DNA of 6,098 nt from Deltaproteobacteria bacterium. Its GTDB lineage: Bacteria > Desulfobacterota > Syntrophia > Syntrophales > UBA2210. The notes beneath the pieces were generated by a model, which was given only the letters and a program-made list of their open reading frames with translations, had not been told where the DNA came from and made no database searches. The translations under genes and the position numbers were made by a program. Location of the stretch: contig JAFGSH010000282.1 of NCBI GenBank assembly GCA_016934695.1, forward strand, positions 1 to 6,098, read 5' to 3'. Below are positions 1 through 5,353 of the stretch, in pieces. How positions within the stretch are numbered: position 1 is the stretch's first letter; each line of letters opens with the position of its first letter.

Positions 1-1022
1 GCGGACTCCTCGGGAAGAAGGTGGAGGTTGTGCCGATCGATTCGGAGCTCAAACCGGATGTGGCGACCCGCAAGGCCCAGAACCTGATCCTGAAAGACGA
101 CGTGAAGTTCTTCTGCGGCGGAACGGGAAGCTCCGTGGGAGCGGCAATGTCCCAGCTTGCGGCGCGGGAAAATGTTATCATGTATACCTATGGAATGGCG
201 GCGGCGACTATGACCGGTGCGAAGTGTAATAAAAACTTTTTCCGGCCCTGTGCCAACACTGACCAGCAGTCCTATGCTCTAGCTGAGTTGATTGCAAGAA
301 AAGGTTATGGAAAGGTTGCGATCATTGCCCAGGATTACTCCTTTGGCCAGGAAGCGCTGGCGGCATTCAAAAAGAAGCTTGCCCAGGCAAATCCTTCCGC
401 AAAGATCGTTGCCGAGCTGTACCATCCGGCGGGAACGAAGGATTACGCGCCTTATATCAGCCAGATCATCACCGCAAAACCGGATGTTATCTTCACTCCC
501 AACTGGGGCAACGACCTGACCCTGCTCCTCAAGCAGGGACGCCCTATGGGTATGGATCAGAAGATATTCTCCTACTATATCAACGACGAAGTGACCATCC
601 AGGCGCTCGGCGAAGACAGTCTGATGATCGGCAACATGGGTGCCGAGGTGTATACGCTTTCCATCCCGACGAAAAAGAATGAAGAATTCGTCGCCAGATT
701 CTACAAAGACATGGGGTATTATCCGACCTGGCTGCGGGGCAAGGCCTATGTGGCCACAATGTTCTGGGCGGAAGCAGTCAAAAAAGCGGGGAGCACCGAT
801 GTCGACGCCGTCATCAAGGCATGGGAAGGCCTGACCTACGACGGACCGGCCGGTGTCTGGACGATGCGGGCGTGTGACCACCAGGCTCAAATGCCCCTCT
901 GGTACACGGAAATTGTTGCAAAGACGAAGTTCTTTGACCACGCTTTTGAGGCTCCCGCCGGCTCGGTTGATGCGAAGGATGTGTCAGTGCCCTGTGAGGA
1001 AACGGGTTGTAATATGAAATAG
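1..1022 (+). CDS. ABC transporter substrate-binding protein, LivJ/LivK-like (5' partial)
   Basis: This is the C-terminal 339 residues of a periplasmic binding protein of the type 1 fold (Peripla_BP_6, branched-chain amino acid/amide family). The frame is open to the left edge (first full codon at 3), so the GTG at 21 is internal. The signal peptide and first strand lie outside the window. Visible family landmarks, counted from the codon at 3, are GLLGKKVEV at the start, the ligand-pocket strand ending GGTGSSVG (39-46), the hinge stretch FFRPCANTDQQ (79-89), the second-domain strand KVAIIAQDYSFG (104-115), AGTKDYAPYI (143-152), and a C-terminal GPAGVWTMRACDHQ segment (282-295). Complete members are usually about 370-420 residues, so roughly 40-70 are missing. 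Liv permease and ATPase genes would be expected nearby, but none lies downstream here. The ligand may be a branched-chain amino acid, amide, or aromatic or other organic acid; the sequence does not decide. The tail ends in a CxxxxC pair (331, 336), which may be structural. Confidence 0.93.
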   Translation, partial: GLLGKKVEVVPIDSELKPDVATRKAQNLILKDDVKFFCGGTGSSVGAAMSQLAARENVIMYTYGMAAATMTGAKCNKNFFRPCANTDQQSYALAELIARKGYGKVAIIAQDYSFGQEALAAFKKKLAQANPSAKIVAELYHPAGTKDYAPYISQIITAKPDVIFTPNWGNDLTLLLKQGRPMGMDQKIFSYYINDEVTIQALGEDSLMIGNMGAEVYTLSIPTKKNEEFVARFYKDMGYYPTWLRGKAYVATMFWAEAVKKAGSTDVDAVIKAWEGLTYDGPAGVWTMRACDHQAQMPLWYTEIVAKTKFFDHAFEAPAGSVDAKDVSVPCEETGCNMK

Positions 1023-1051
1023 CAGGATCGAAGAGATCCCGGCGAAACGAA

Positions 1052-1088
1052 CGATGCATCCCGGTCACGCGGGGTGCATCGCCGTTTT
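1052..1088 (+). terminator. Rho-independent terminator after the binding-protein gene
   Basis: An 11-bp stem pairs CGATGCATCCC (1052-1062) with GGGGTGCATCG (1071-1081). It contains one G-U wobble and an 8-nt loop, and is followed by CC-G-TTTT (1082-1088). It lies 30 nt after the stop of the upstream gene and about 120 nt before the next start. This is the classical position and shape of an intrinsic terminator, though the T-run is short (four T). It separates the transporter unit from the CoA-transferase operon. Confidence 0.75.
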
Positions 1089-1153
1089 CCATTCGGTGCC
1101 CTGCTGTTCCGTTCGAGAAAGATATTTCATTCGACCGATTGGAAAGGCAACAA

Positions 1154-1164
1154 TTGAATATAAG
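1154..1164 (+). promoter_or_regulatory. Possible -10 region for the CoA-transferase operon
   Basis: TATAAG at 1159-1164 matches the sigma-70 -10 consensus at five of six positions. It sits in the only AT-rich stretch between the terminator and the gene start. No convincing -35 box is present at 16-18 bp upstream (the bases there read CGATTG). A promoter is needed somewhere in 1089-1200 because a terminator precedes it, but this exact assignment is weak. Confidence 0.2.
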
Positions 1165-1182
1165 GCGTGGCTATCAGACATT

Positions 1183-1204
1183 CTCCTCAGGCCACTTAGG
1201 AGGT
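1183..1204 (+). promoter_or_regulatory. Strong Shine-Dalgarno with a small complementary upstream arm
   Basis: AGGAGGT at 1198-1204 is a near-perfect ribosome binding site, spaced 4 nt from the ATG at 1209, and fixes that start. CTCCT at 1183-1187 can pair with AGGAG at 1198-1202 across a 10-nt loop, so the site could be partly masked in the mRNA. The binding site itself is clear. The hairpin is short and may be chance. Confidence 0.7.
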
Positions 1205-1208
1205 AAGC

Positions 1209-2258
1209 ATGGCAAGAAAGACCGATAAGATCATGAGCGTCCCGGATGCTATCAGAGAGTTTGTCCGTGACGGCGAGGAACTGATTATCGGCAATTACAC
1301 CGTAGGGAGCTGCGCCGAGCTCGTCTATGAAATCGTCAGGCAGCGGCGGAAAGGCTTTACCCTGTACTCACAATCAGGGATCTTCGACGTCGAGGTCCTC
1401 GTCGCCGGTGGTTGTATTGACCGTCTCGTCTCAACGTACGTGATGCGTTCCGGAGGTAAAAAGGGCGGATCCGCAGTGGAGCGGGCACTGAACGCAGGGA
1501 CCCTCGAGATAGAGGATTATACGAACTTTGAGTACAACGCCCGTCTGGTCGCGGGAATGCACGGCTTTTCCTATTCCCAGGTCCTGGAGGGGGTCATGGT
1601 GACGGACCTGTTCCGGAAAAGAGGCTTCATGGGGGAGGACAAGTATCGTGTCATCAGGTGTCCCTACACGGGCAAGGATCAGCTGACCGTACCCGCTGCA
1701 AATCCCGATGTATGCGTCGTCCATGTCCAACGGGCGGACAAGTTCGGGAACGCCCAGTACTGGGGAGCAATGGGAAGCGTGGCGGCGGCGGCCCTGGCAA
1801 GCAAAAAGATCATCGTTTCCTGTGAAGAGATCGTCGAACACGACATTATCCAATCCAGCCCGCACCTGACCATCATCCCCGCCTACCGCGTCAACGCGGT
1901 TGTCGAGGTCCCCTGGGGCGCTCACCCCACTGAGGTACTGGGCTACTACAACGTGGATCTATTCATGTACAACACCCTCTTTGCCTCAGCAGCCGCATCG
2001 GCCGAAGGGATGAAGGCATGGATGGACGAATGGGTGTACGGCTGTCCGAATCGTGCGGCCTATATCGATCATTACATCGAAAAGTACGGCAGTGACTCCC
2101 TGAACAACCTCACAGCCAAGCCGTTTTATTCGGCCCCCGCCGACTACGGCTCCGCTTACTCCTCACACTGGGACGAGAAAGGGCGGGAACGGAGTATGGG
2201 TCTGACGCTGGAAGAATTGGAGACGATACTGAGAGAGAGGGGGAAACTGTATGAGTAA
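1209..2258 (+). CDS. CoA-transferase family I, subunit A (glutaconate CoA-transferase GctA-like)
   Basis: This is the alpha subunit, 349 residues, of a cytoplasmic family I CoA-transferase, which moves CoA from an acyl-CoA donor to a free carboxylic acid. Landmarks that fit GctA of Acidaminococcus as I recall it (about 320 residues) are an N-terminal region like MTLKDAI...HIALG (here MSVPDAI at 9-15 and LIIGN at 25-29), VPAANPDVCVVHVQRADKFGN split over 161-181 (the family's HxQxAxxxG core), IVSCEEIV at 202-209, and VPWGAHPTEVLGYYNVD at 234-250. The C-terminal WMDEWVYG (271-278) plus YIDHYIEKYG (285-294) is also shared. A tail of roughly 30 residues after 310 goes beyond that relative. The start is fixed by the Shine-Dalgarno at 1198-1204. 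The last 8 nt overlap the beta-subunit gene, which implies translational coupling and an equimolar heteromer. The more distant relative is the IpdA ring-opening hydrolase of steroid degraders; the beta subunit argues against that role. The acid substrate is unknown. Confidence 0.9.
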   Translation: MARKTDKIMSVPDAIREFVRDGEELIIGNYTVGSCAELVYEIVRQRRKGFTLYSQSGIFDVEVLVAGGCIDRLVSTYVMRSGGKKGGSAVERALNAGTLEIEDYTNFEYNARLVAGMHGFSYSQVLEGVMVTDLFRKRGFMGEDKYRVIRCPYTGKDQLTVPAANPDVCVVHVQRADKFGNAQYWGAMGSVAAAALASKKIIVSCEEIVEHDIIQSSPHLTIIPAYRVNAVVEVPWGAHPTEVLGYYNVDLFMYNTLFASAAASAEGMKAWMDEWVYGCPNRAAYIDHYIEKYGSDSLNNLTAKPFYSAPADYGSAYSSHWDEKGRERSMGLTLEELETILRERGKLYE

Positions 2259-3081
2259 GCCATACACGCTGGACGAACTGCTCGCCATTGTCGTGGCGAA
2301 GGAGATCCGCGATTATGAGAATGTCATCCTGGGCGTGGGGCTGCCCATGACGGCCGGGGCGCTGGCAAAGGCACTGTTCGCACCCCATGCCACGCTCATG
2401 ATGGAATCGGGGATCGTCGACTTCGAGCCCCTTCTGTCCTTGAACAATATCGCCGATGCGCATTCGTGCCGCGGATTTTCCTATGCAACGGATCTCTTCT
2501 CCGCCTTTACCATGACGTACCGCGGCTTTGTCGACGTCTGTTTCCTCGGCGTGGGGCAGGTCGACAAATACGGAAACCTCAACACGACCGTGATCGGCGA
2601 TTACTACAAACCGACGATGAGGCTGCCGGGATCGGGCGGGGCCGCCGATTTCATCTCCTACGCGAAGAGAACGGTACTCACGATGCGGGGCGGAACGTTC
2701 GTCGATACACTGGATTACTTCACCTCTCCCGGCTACCTGGACGGCGGAGACAGCAGGGACAAATCGGGGCTTTTCCCCCTGGGATCAGGGCCGGCAATGC
2801 TGGTCAACACCAAAGGCGTCTTCCGATTCGACCCGGTCACGAAGGAGATGTACCTTGCCCAGATCCACCCGGGTGTAAGCCTGGAATCGGTCAAGAAAGA
2901 CATCCCCTGGGATCTGGCGGTTTCCCCCGACCTGAAGGAGACGCCGCCCCCCGAGGACGAAGCGGTTGACTTCATCCGGAGATTCGCCCCGGAACTGTCC
3001 GTGGGGAGGGAACTGACCACAGAGCTGCGCAATGCGCATATTGCCAGGCAGGCACAGATGCGATCACGGAAGAACGGGTAA
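2251..3081 (+). CDS. CoA-transferase family I, subunit B (glutaconate CoA-transferase GctB-like)
   Basis: This is the catalytic beta subunit, 276 residues (GctB is about 266). In this family a glutamate forms the covalent glutamyl-CoA thioester. Here it is Glu52 in MMESGIVD (50-57), which lines up with Glu54 in the VESGLMD of GctB as recalled. Other matching blocks are VILGVGLPMTAGALAK (25-40), VGQVDKYGNLNTTVIGDY (101-118), the glycine-rich GSGGAADF (127-134), and DYFTSPGYLDGG (155-166). The ATG at 2251 lies inside the end of the subunit A gene (8-nt overlap) and is preceded by the purine-rich GAGAGAGAGGGGG tract at 2231-2243. The preserved ESG glutamate supports a true CoA-transferase over the IpdB-type hydrolases, which as I recall lack it. 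The C-terminal 25-30 residues are basic and more variable. The substrate could be glutaconate, another dicarboxylate or a larger acid; the sequence does not decide. Confidence 0.92.
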   Translation: MSKPYTLDELLAIVVAKEIRDYENVILGVGLPMTAGALAKALFAPHATLMMESGIVDFEPLLSLNNIADAHSCRGFSYATDLFSAFTMTYRGFVDVCFLGVGQVDKYGNLNTTVIGDYYKPTMRLPGSGGAADFISYAKRTVLTMRGGTFVDTLDYFTSPGYLDGGDSRDKSGLFPLGSGPAMLVNTKGVFRFDPVTKEMYLAQIHPGVSLESVKKDIPWDLAVSPDLKETPPPEDEAVDFIRRFAPELSVGRELTTELRNAHIARQAQMRSRKNG

Positions 3082-3095
3082 CGGAAAGATGGGGC

Positions 3096-3101
3096 AGGAG
3101 G
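3096..3101 (+). promoter_or_regulatory. Ribosome binding site that sets the SDR start
   Basis: AGGAGG, 5 nt before the ATG at 3107. The reading frame is open further upstream (from 3032, and with another ATG at 3089), but those starts would put this perfect Shine-Dalgarno inside the gene and add residues not found in SDR proteins. The start at 3107 is therefore preferred. Confidence 0.85.
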
Positions 3102-3106
3102 ATGTT

Positions 3107-3868
3107 ATGAAACTCAAGGGTAAGGTGGCGATCGTCACCGGGGCCAGCAAGGGTATCGGCAGGGCTATTGCCGAGGCATACGCGAAGGAAGGGGCATCCG
3201 TTGTCCCGGCGAGCCGCTCCATGGATCTGTTGAAGACGATCGAACAGAAGATCAAGGCGGACGGGGGCGAGGCGATGGCCGTTTCCGTCGACATAAGAAA
3301 CGTTGAAAGCATACACGATCTGGTGAAAAAAACTGTTGACCGATATGGCCGTCTTGATCTTCTGGTCAACAACGCCGGTATCACCATGGGCGGCCCTTCC
3401 GAGGATCTCGCGCCGGAAGATTGGCGCACGGCGCTGGAGACGGATTTGTTCGGTGTGTTCTTCGCGTCCCAAGCCGCTGCGAAGATCATGATGCCTCAAG
3501 GCGGCGGTGGCATTATCAATATCTCATCAGTCAACGGCATTCTTGCAGCGCCGCGCCGCGCCGCTTACTGCGCAAGCAAAGCGGCGGTTAATGAACTGAC
3601 CAAGGTGCTGGCCATTGAATGGGCCGACCGGAAGATTCGTGTCAACGCCATTGCCCCCGGATACGTGCGGACGGAGCTGGTACAGGACGTCATTGACAAA
3701 GGGGCGATCTCTCTGGACGCCATTTTGAAACGCACACCGCAGGGCAGGATAGGTGAGGTAGAGGATATTGCCGGATTGGCCGTGTACATGGCCTGCGATG
3801 AATCCTCCTACATGACCGGGAGCGTGGTCATCATCGACGGCGGCTGGGCGGCATACGGATACCTGTAA
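3107..3868 (+). CDS. Short-chain dehydrogenase/reductase (classical SDR, FabG-like)
   Basis: A complete 253-residue classical SDR, a cytosolic NAD(P)(H)-dependent oxidoreductase acting on a hydroxyl/keto pair. The cofactor motif TGASKGIG is at 11-18, the structural NNAG at 88-91, the catalytic Ser at 141 (in NISSVNG), YCASK with Tyr154 and Lys158, and the PGYVRT loop at 184-189. The C-terminal TGSVVIIDGGW (237-247) is typical of the family. Arg37 after the second strand (in PASRS) suggests NADPH over NADH, by family precedent. One oddity: the tetrad asparagine, normally in a VNLxGVF segment, is Asp113 here (ETDLFGVFF; codon GAT). The start at ATG 3107 follows a perfect Shine-Dalgarno, and the gene begins 25 nt after the CoA-transferase beta stop, so it is almost certainly cotranscribed. 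The likely job is oxidation or reduction of a beta-hydroxy/oxo intermediate linked to the CoA-transferase substrate (inference). Confidence 0.93.
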   Translation: MKLKGKVAIVTGASKGIGRAIAEAYAKEGASVVPASRSMDLLKTIEQKIKADGGEAMAVSVDIRNVESIHDLVKKTVDRYGRLDLLVNNAGITMGGPSEDLAPEDWRTALETDLFGVFFASQAAAKIMMPQGGGGIINISSVNGILAAPRRAAYCASKAAVNELTKVLAIEWADRKIRVNAIAPGYVRTELVQDVIDKGAISLDAILKRTPQGRIGEVEDIAGLAVYMACDESSYMTGSVVIIDGGWAAYGYL

Positions 3869-4095
3869 GCCTCGCGGCAACCTGTCGGCATATTGTTCTA
3901 TACTTCATCAATAATATCAGCCGAGTGTTTCCAAGGGTTCGGCGTTATTCGAGCGGAGGAAAGCTTTACCCTGCTGTCGGCATCTCTTTTCGTGTAACGC
4001 GCAAACCATTTGTTGCGGCATTCCGGCAGAAGAGACGGCATCCCCCCTGCGAAACCTCCATGCCTATTGGAACGAATCTCTTCTTATTTTACCTT
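3869..4095 (+). other. Non-coding gap between the two gene groups
   Basis: No gene is supported here on either strand. The only structures seen are weak. CTGTCGGCAT occurs as a 10-bp direct repeat at 3882-3891 and 3974-3983. A short hairpin with a 14-nt loop can form from GCCGA (3920-3924) and TCGGC (3939-3943), followed by GTTATTC, which is too poor to call a terminator. From about 4073 the sequence turns AT-rich, as expected ahead of a promoter. Confidence 0.6.
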
Positions 4096-4126
4096 ACAGT
4101 ATAAGTTATAAATTTTCCTATACTGT
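4096..4126 (+). promoter_or_regulatory. Inverted repeat, candidate operator/promoter of the methyltransferase gene
   Basis: ACAGTATA (4096-4103) and TATACTGT (4119-4126) are perfect 8-bp inverted arms around a 15-nt AT-rich centre, ending 14 nt before the ATG at 4141. Several -10-like hexamers fall within it: TATAAG at 4100-4105, TATAAA at 4107-4112 and TATACT at 4119-4124. None has a good -35 partner. A dyad of this size overlapping promoter-like sequence fits a dimeric repressor site. The stem could also form in RNA, but no T-run follows. The symmetry is seen; the regulatory role is inferred. Confidence 0.4.
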
Positions 4127-4140
4127 TAATCGGCGGCAAT

Positions 4141-4767
4141 ATGACCGACACAATATTTCTTATCGGCTTAACCGTCCTGTTCATCATTACATTCACCATG
4201 CGGAACTTAGTGGTTCGGATGCGTACGGGCCGTACCGTACGGTCATTGGACCGCTTCGTGGCGCTGTCGGTCCTCTCTTCAACCCTGTGTTTTATAATCG
4301 CCATTCTCTCCACCAATGAGCCCGTATACCGCTCCATGGGGGCGATATCATCACTGCGACATCCTTTTGCCTCTTGTATCGGATTGACACTGCTGGGAAT
4401 CAGCATCATCTTGGTGTGGGTCATCTCTGCCCAGATGAAGGACTCGTGGCGTGTCGGCGTATGTAAAGATCAGGAGACCGAGCTGATACAGGACGGTCTG
4501 TATGCCTATGTCCGGAACCCCTACTTTCTCGCCTACTATGTTCTCTTCTTCGGCCTGTTTCTCGTGCGCCCCAGTCTGGTGCTCCTGCTGCTGGCGGGGA
4601 TCACCGTTTTTTCTTTTCACAGGATGATCCTGCATGAGGAGGCCCATCTGCTCGCCGCGCACGGCGAGAGGTACAAAGAATACACGGCACGGACGGGGCG
4701 GTACCTGCCGCGGTTCAAGAAACAGGCACCGAGCGAGGGGCACTCACAACCGCGGAAAACCCATTGA
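4141..4767 (+). CDS. Membrane methyltransferase, ICMT/PEMT family (isoprenylcysteine or phospholipid methyltransferase-like)
   Basis: A 208-residue integral inner-membrane protein, probably a SAM-dependent methyltransferase. Hydrophobic segments lie at about 4-20, 41-57, 78-97 and a long double-span region at 128-159. The C-terminal half carries the family signature: AQMKDSWRVGV (97-107), ELIQDGLYAYVRNPYF (114-129) with the RNP, then an acidic HEEAHL (165-170) and GERYKEY (175-181) before a basic tail. In this family the RxP segment and the downstream Glu shape the SAM pocket. The methyl acceptor cannot be told; bacterial members act on lipids, prenyl groups or unknown substrates. The ATG at 4141 has only a weak CGGCGG ribosome site, but it keeps the whole first helix, whereas the next Met (residue 20) would remove it. 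Codon use is less G/C-ended than downstream: 20 of the first 60 codons end in A/T, against 4 of 60 in the flavoprotein gene. Confidence 0.82.
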   Translation: MTDTIFLIGLTVLFIITFTMRNLVVRMRTGRTVRSLDRFVALSVLSSTLCFIIAILSTNEPVYRSMGAISSLRHPFASCIGLTLLGISIILVWVISAQMKDSWRVGVCKDQETELIQDGLYAYVRNPYFLAYYVLFFGLFLVRPSLVLLLLAGITVFSFHRMILHEEAHLLAAHGERYKEYTARTGRYLPRFKKQAPSEGHSQPRKTH

Positions 4768-4805
4768 CAGAGAATTTTGCGGGGGTGTATGCTTTCCCCG
4801 CTTTC

Positions 4806-4814
4806 CGGGGGGTG
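4806..4814 (+). promoter_or_regulatory. Ribosome binding site that sets the SRPBCC start
   Basis: The G-rich GGGGGGTGG run lies 5 nt before the ATG at 4820 and marks that codon as the start. The frame is open much further upstream (from 4634), but that part overlaps the methyltransferase gene and reads as arginine/glycine-rich shadow sequence. Confidence 0.55.
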
Positions 4815-4819
4815 GAATC

Positions 4820-5299
4820 ATGCAATTACTGGAAGAGATAACCCTGACGGATTCGATCGAGGTGAGGGCGGCGCCTGAAGAGGTGTTCGGCTTCATCGCC
4901 CGCCTCGTCGACGACGAAAGCTACCGCGCCTGGCACCCCGAAGACCATGTGTCCTTCCGCTGGACAGAGGGCCGGCCGTGGGAGGAAGGATCCGTGGCGC
5001 ACGCGGAGGAGTACCTCCACGGCAAGCTGCACAAGCTGAGGTTCACCGTCACGACGGTGGTTCCGAACAGGCGGATCGAATACGGTCCGACATCCCGGTT
5101 CATGAGGCGATACTTTCCCGGGAACGCCTTCATTATGGAGCCGGCCGAAGAGGGATGCGTCTTCACCGCCACGGTGAAGCTGCGGGTGGGCCGGCTTGCC
5201 AGGATCCTGGCCGGTAAAAGGCTGCAGCGCGGTCTTGCAGGCACCAGGGAGCACATGAGGGAAGAGGGAGAAAACCTGAAAAGGATAGTGGAGGCATAA
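4820..5299 (+). CDS. SRPBCC (START/Bet v1-like) domain protein
   Basis: A 159-residue soluble protein that fits a single SRPBCC helix-grip domain, a fold that encloses a hydrophobic ligand (polyketide cyclase/START-like proteins). Seen in order are a first strand and the typical entry helix, IEVRAAPEEVFGFIA (13-27), the SYRAWHPEDH segment (34-43) like the YxxWHP motif of this group, then alternating strands: EEGSVAHAEEYL (55-66), KLRFTVTTVVPNRRIEY (72-88) and VFTATVKLRVG (114-124). A long amphipathic C-terminal helix follows at about 134-157 (GLAGTREHMREEGENLKRIV). There is no signal peptide or membrane span. The gene starts 52 nt after the methyltransferase stop and ends 54 nt before the flavoprotein start, so cotranscription is plausible. 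Whether it is an enzyme or a binding/carrier protein cannot be told. Confidence 0.82.
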   Translation: MQLLEEITLTDSIEVRAAPEEVFGFIARLVDDESYRAWHPEDHVSFRWTEGRPWEEGSVAHAEEYLHGKLHKLRFTVTTVVPNRRIEYGPTSRFMRRYFPGNAFIMEPAEEGCVFTATVKLRVGRLARILAGKRLQRGLAGTREHMREEGENLKRIVEA

Positions 5300-5341
5300 G
5301 AAAGCTCACACAACGGCGCCACGGACTATATCAACATACCA

Positions 5342-5347
5342 AAGGAG
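5342..5347 (+). promoter_or_regulatory. Ribosome binding site of the flavoprotein gene
   Basis: AAGGAG, 6 nt before the ATG at 5354, is a good Shine-Dalgarno and confirms that start. Confidence 0.8.
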
Positions 5348-5353
5348 AACGCC

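Noticed and set aside
279..941. A 220-codon open frame on the minus strand inside the binding-protein gene
   Set aside because: It lies fully antisense to a gene with clear family motifs, has no ribosome site, and its translation shows no domain. It is a shadow frame of GC-rich coding sequence.
21..1022. GTG at 21 as the true start of the first gene
   Set aside because: The codons before it (3-20) read GLLGKK, which continues the usual family sequence, and a start here would lack a signal peptide. The gene is cut by the window edge.
1209..3081. IpdAB-type steroid ring-opening hydrolase
   Set aside because: The fold family is the same and an SDR is also near ipd genes, but the beta subunit keeps the ESG catalytic glutamate of true CoA-transferases, and both subunits match GctA/GctB blocks better from memory. 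Not fully excluded without alignment.
3032..3106. Longer SDR start giving 25 extra N-terminal residues, overlapping subunit B
   Set aside because: The perfect AGGAGG at 3096-3101 points to the ATG at 3107, and SDR proteins begin just before the TGxxxGxG strand, as the shorter form does.
3920..3950. Rho-independent terminator after the SDR gene
   Set aside because: The stem is only 5 bp plus two possible wobbles, the loop is 14 nt, and the following GTTATTC is not a real T-run.
4634..4819. Longer start for the SRPBCC protein, overlapping the methyltransferase gene by 134 nt
   Set aside because: The extra residues are arginine/glycine-rich and low in complexity, read out of frame from the methyltransferase gene. 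The G-rich site at 4806-4814 supports the start at 4820.
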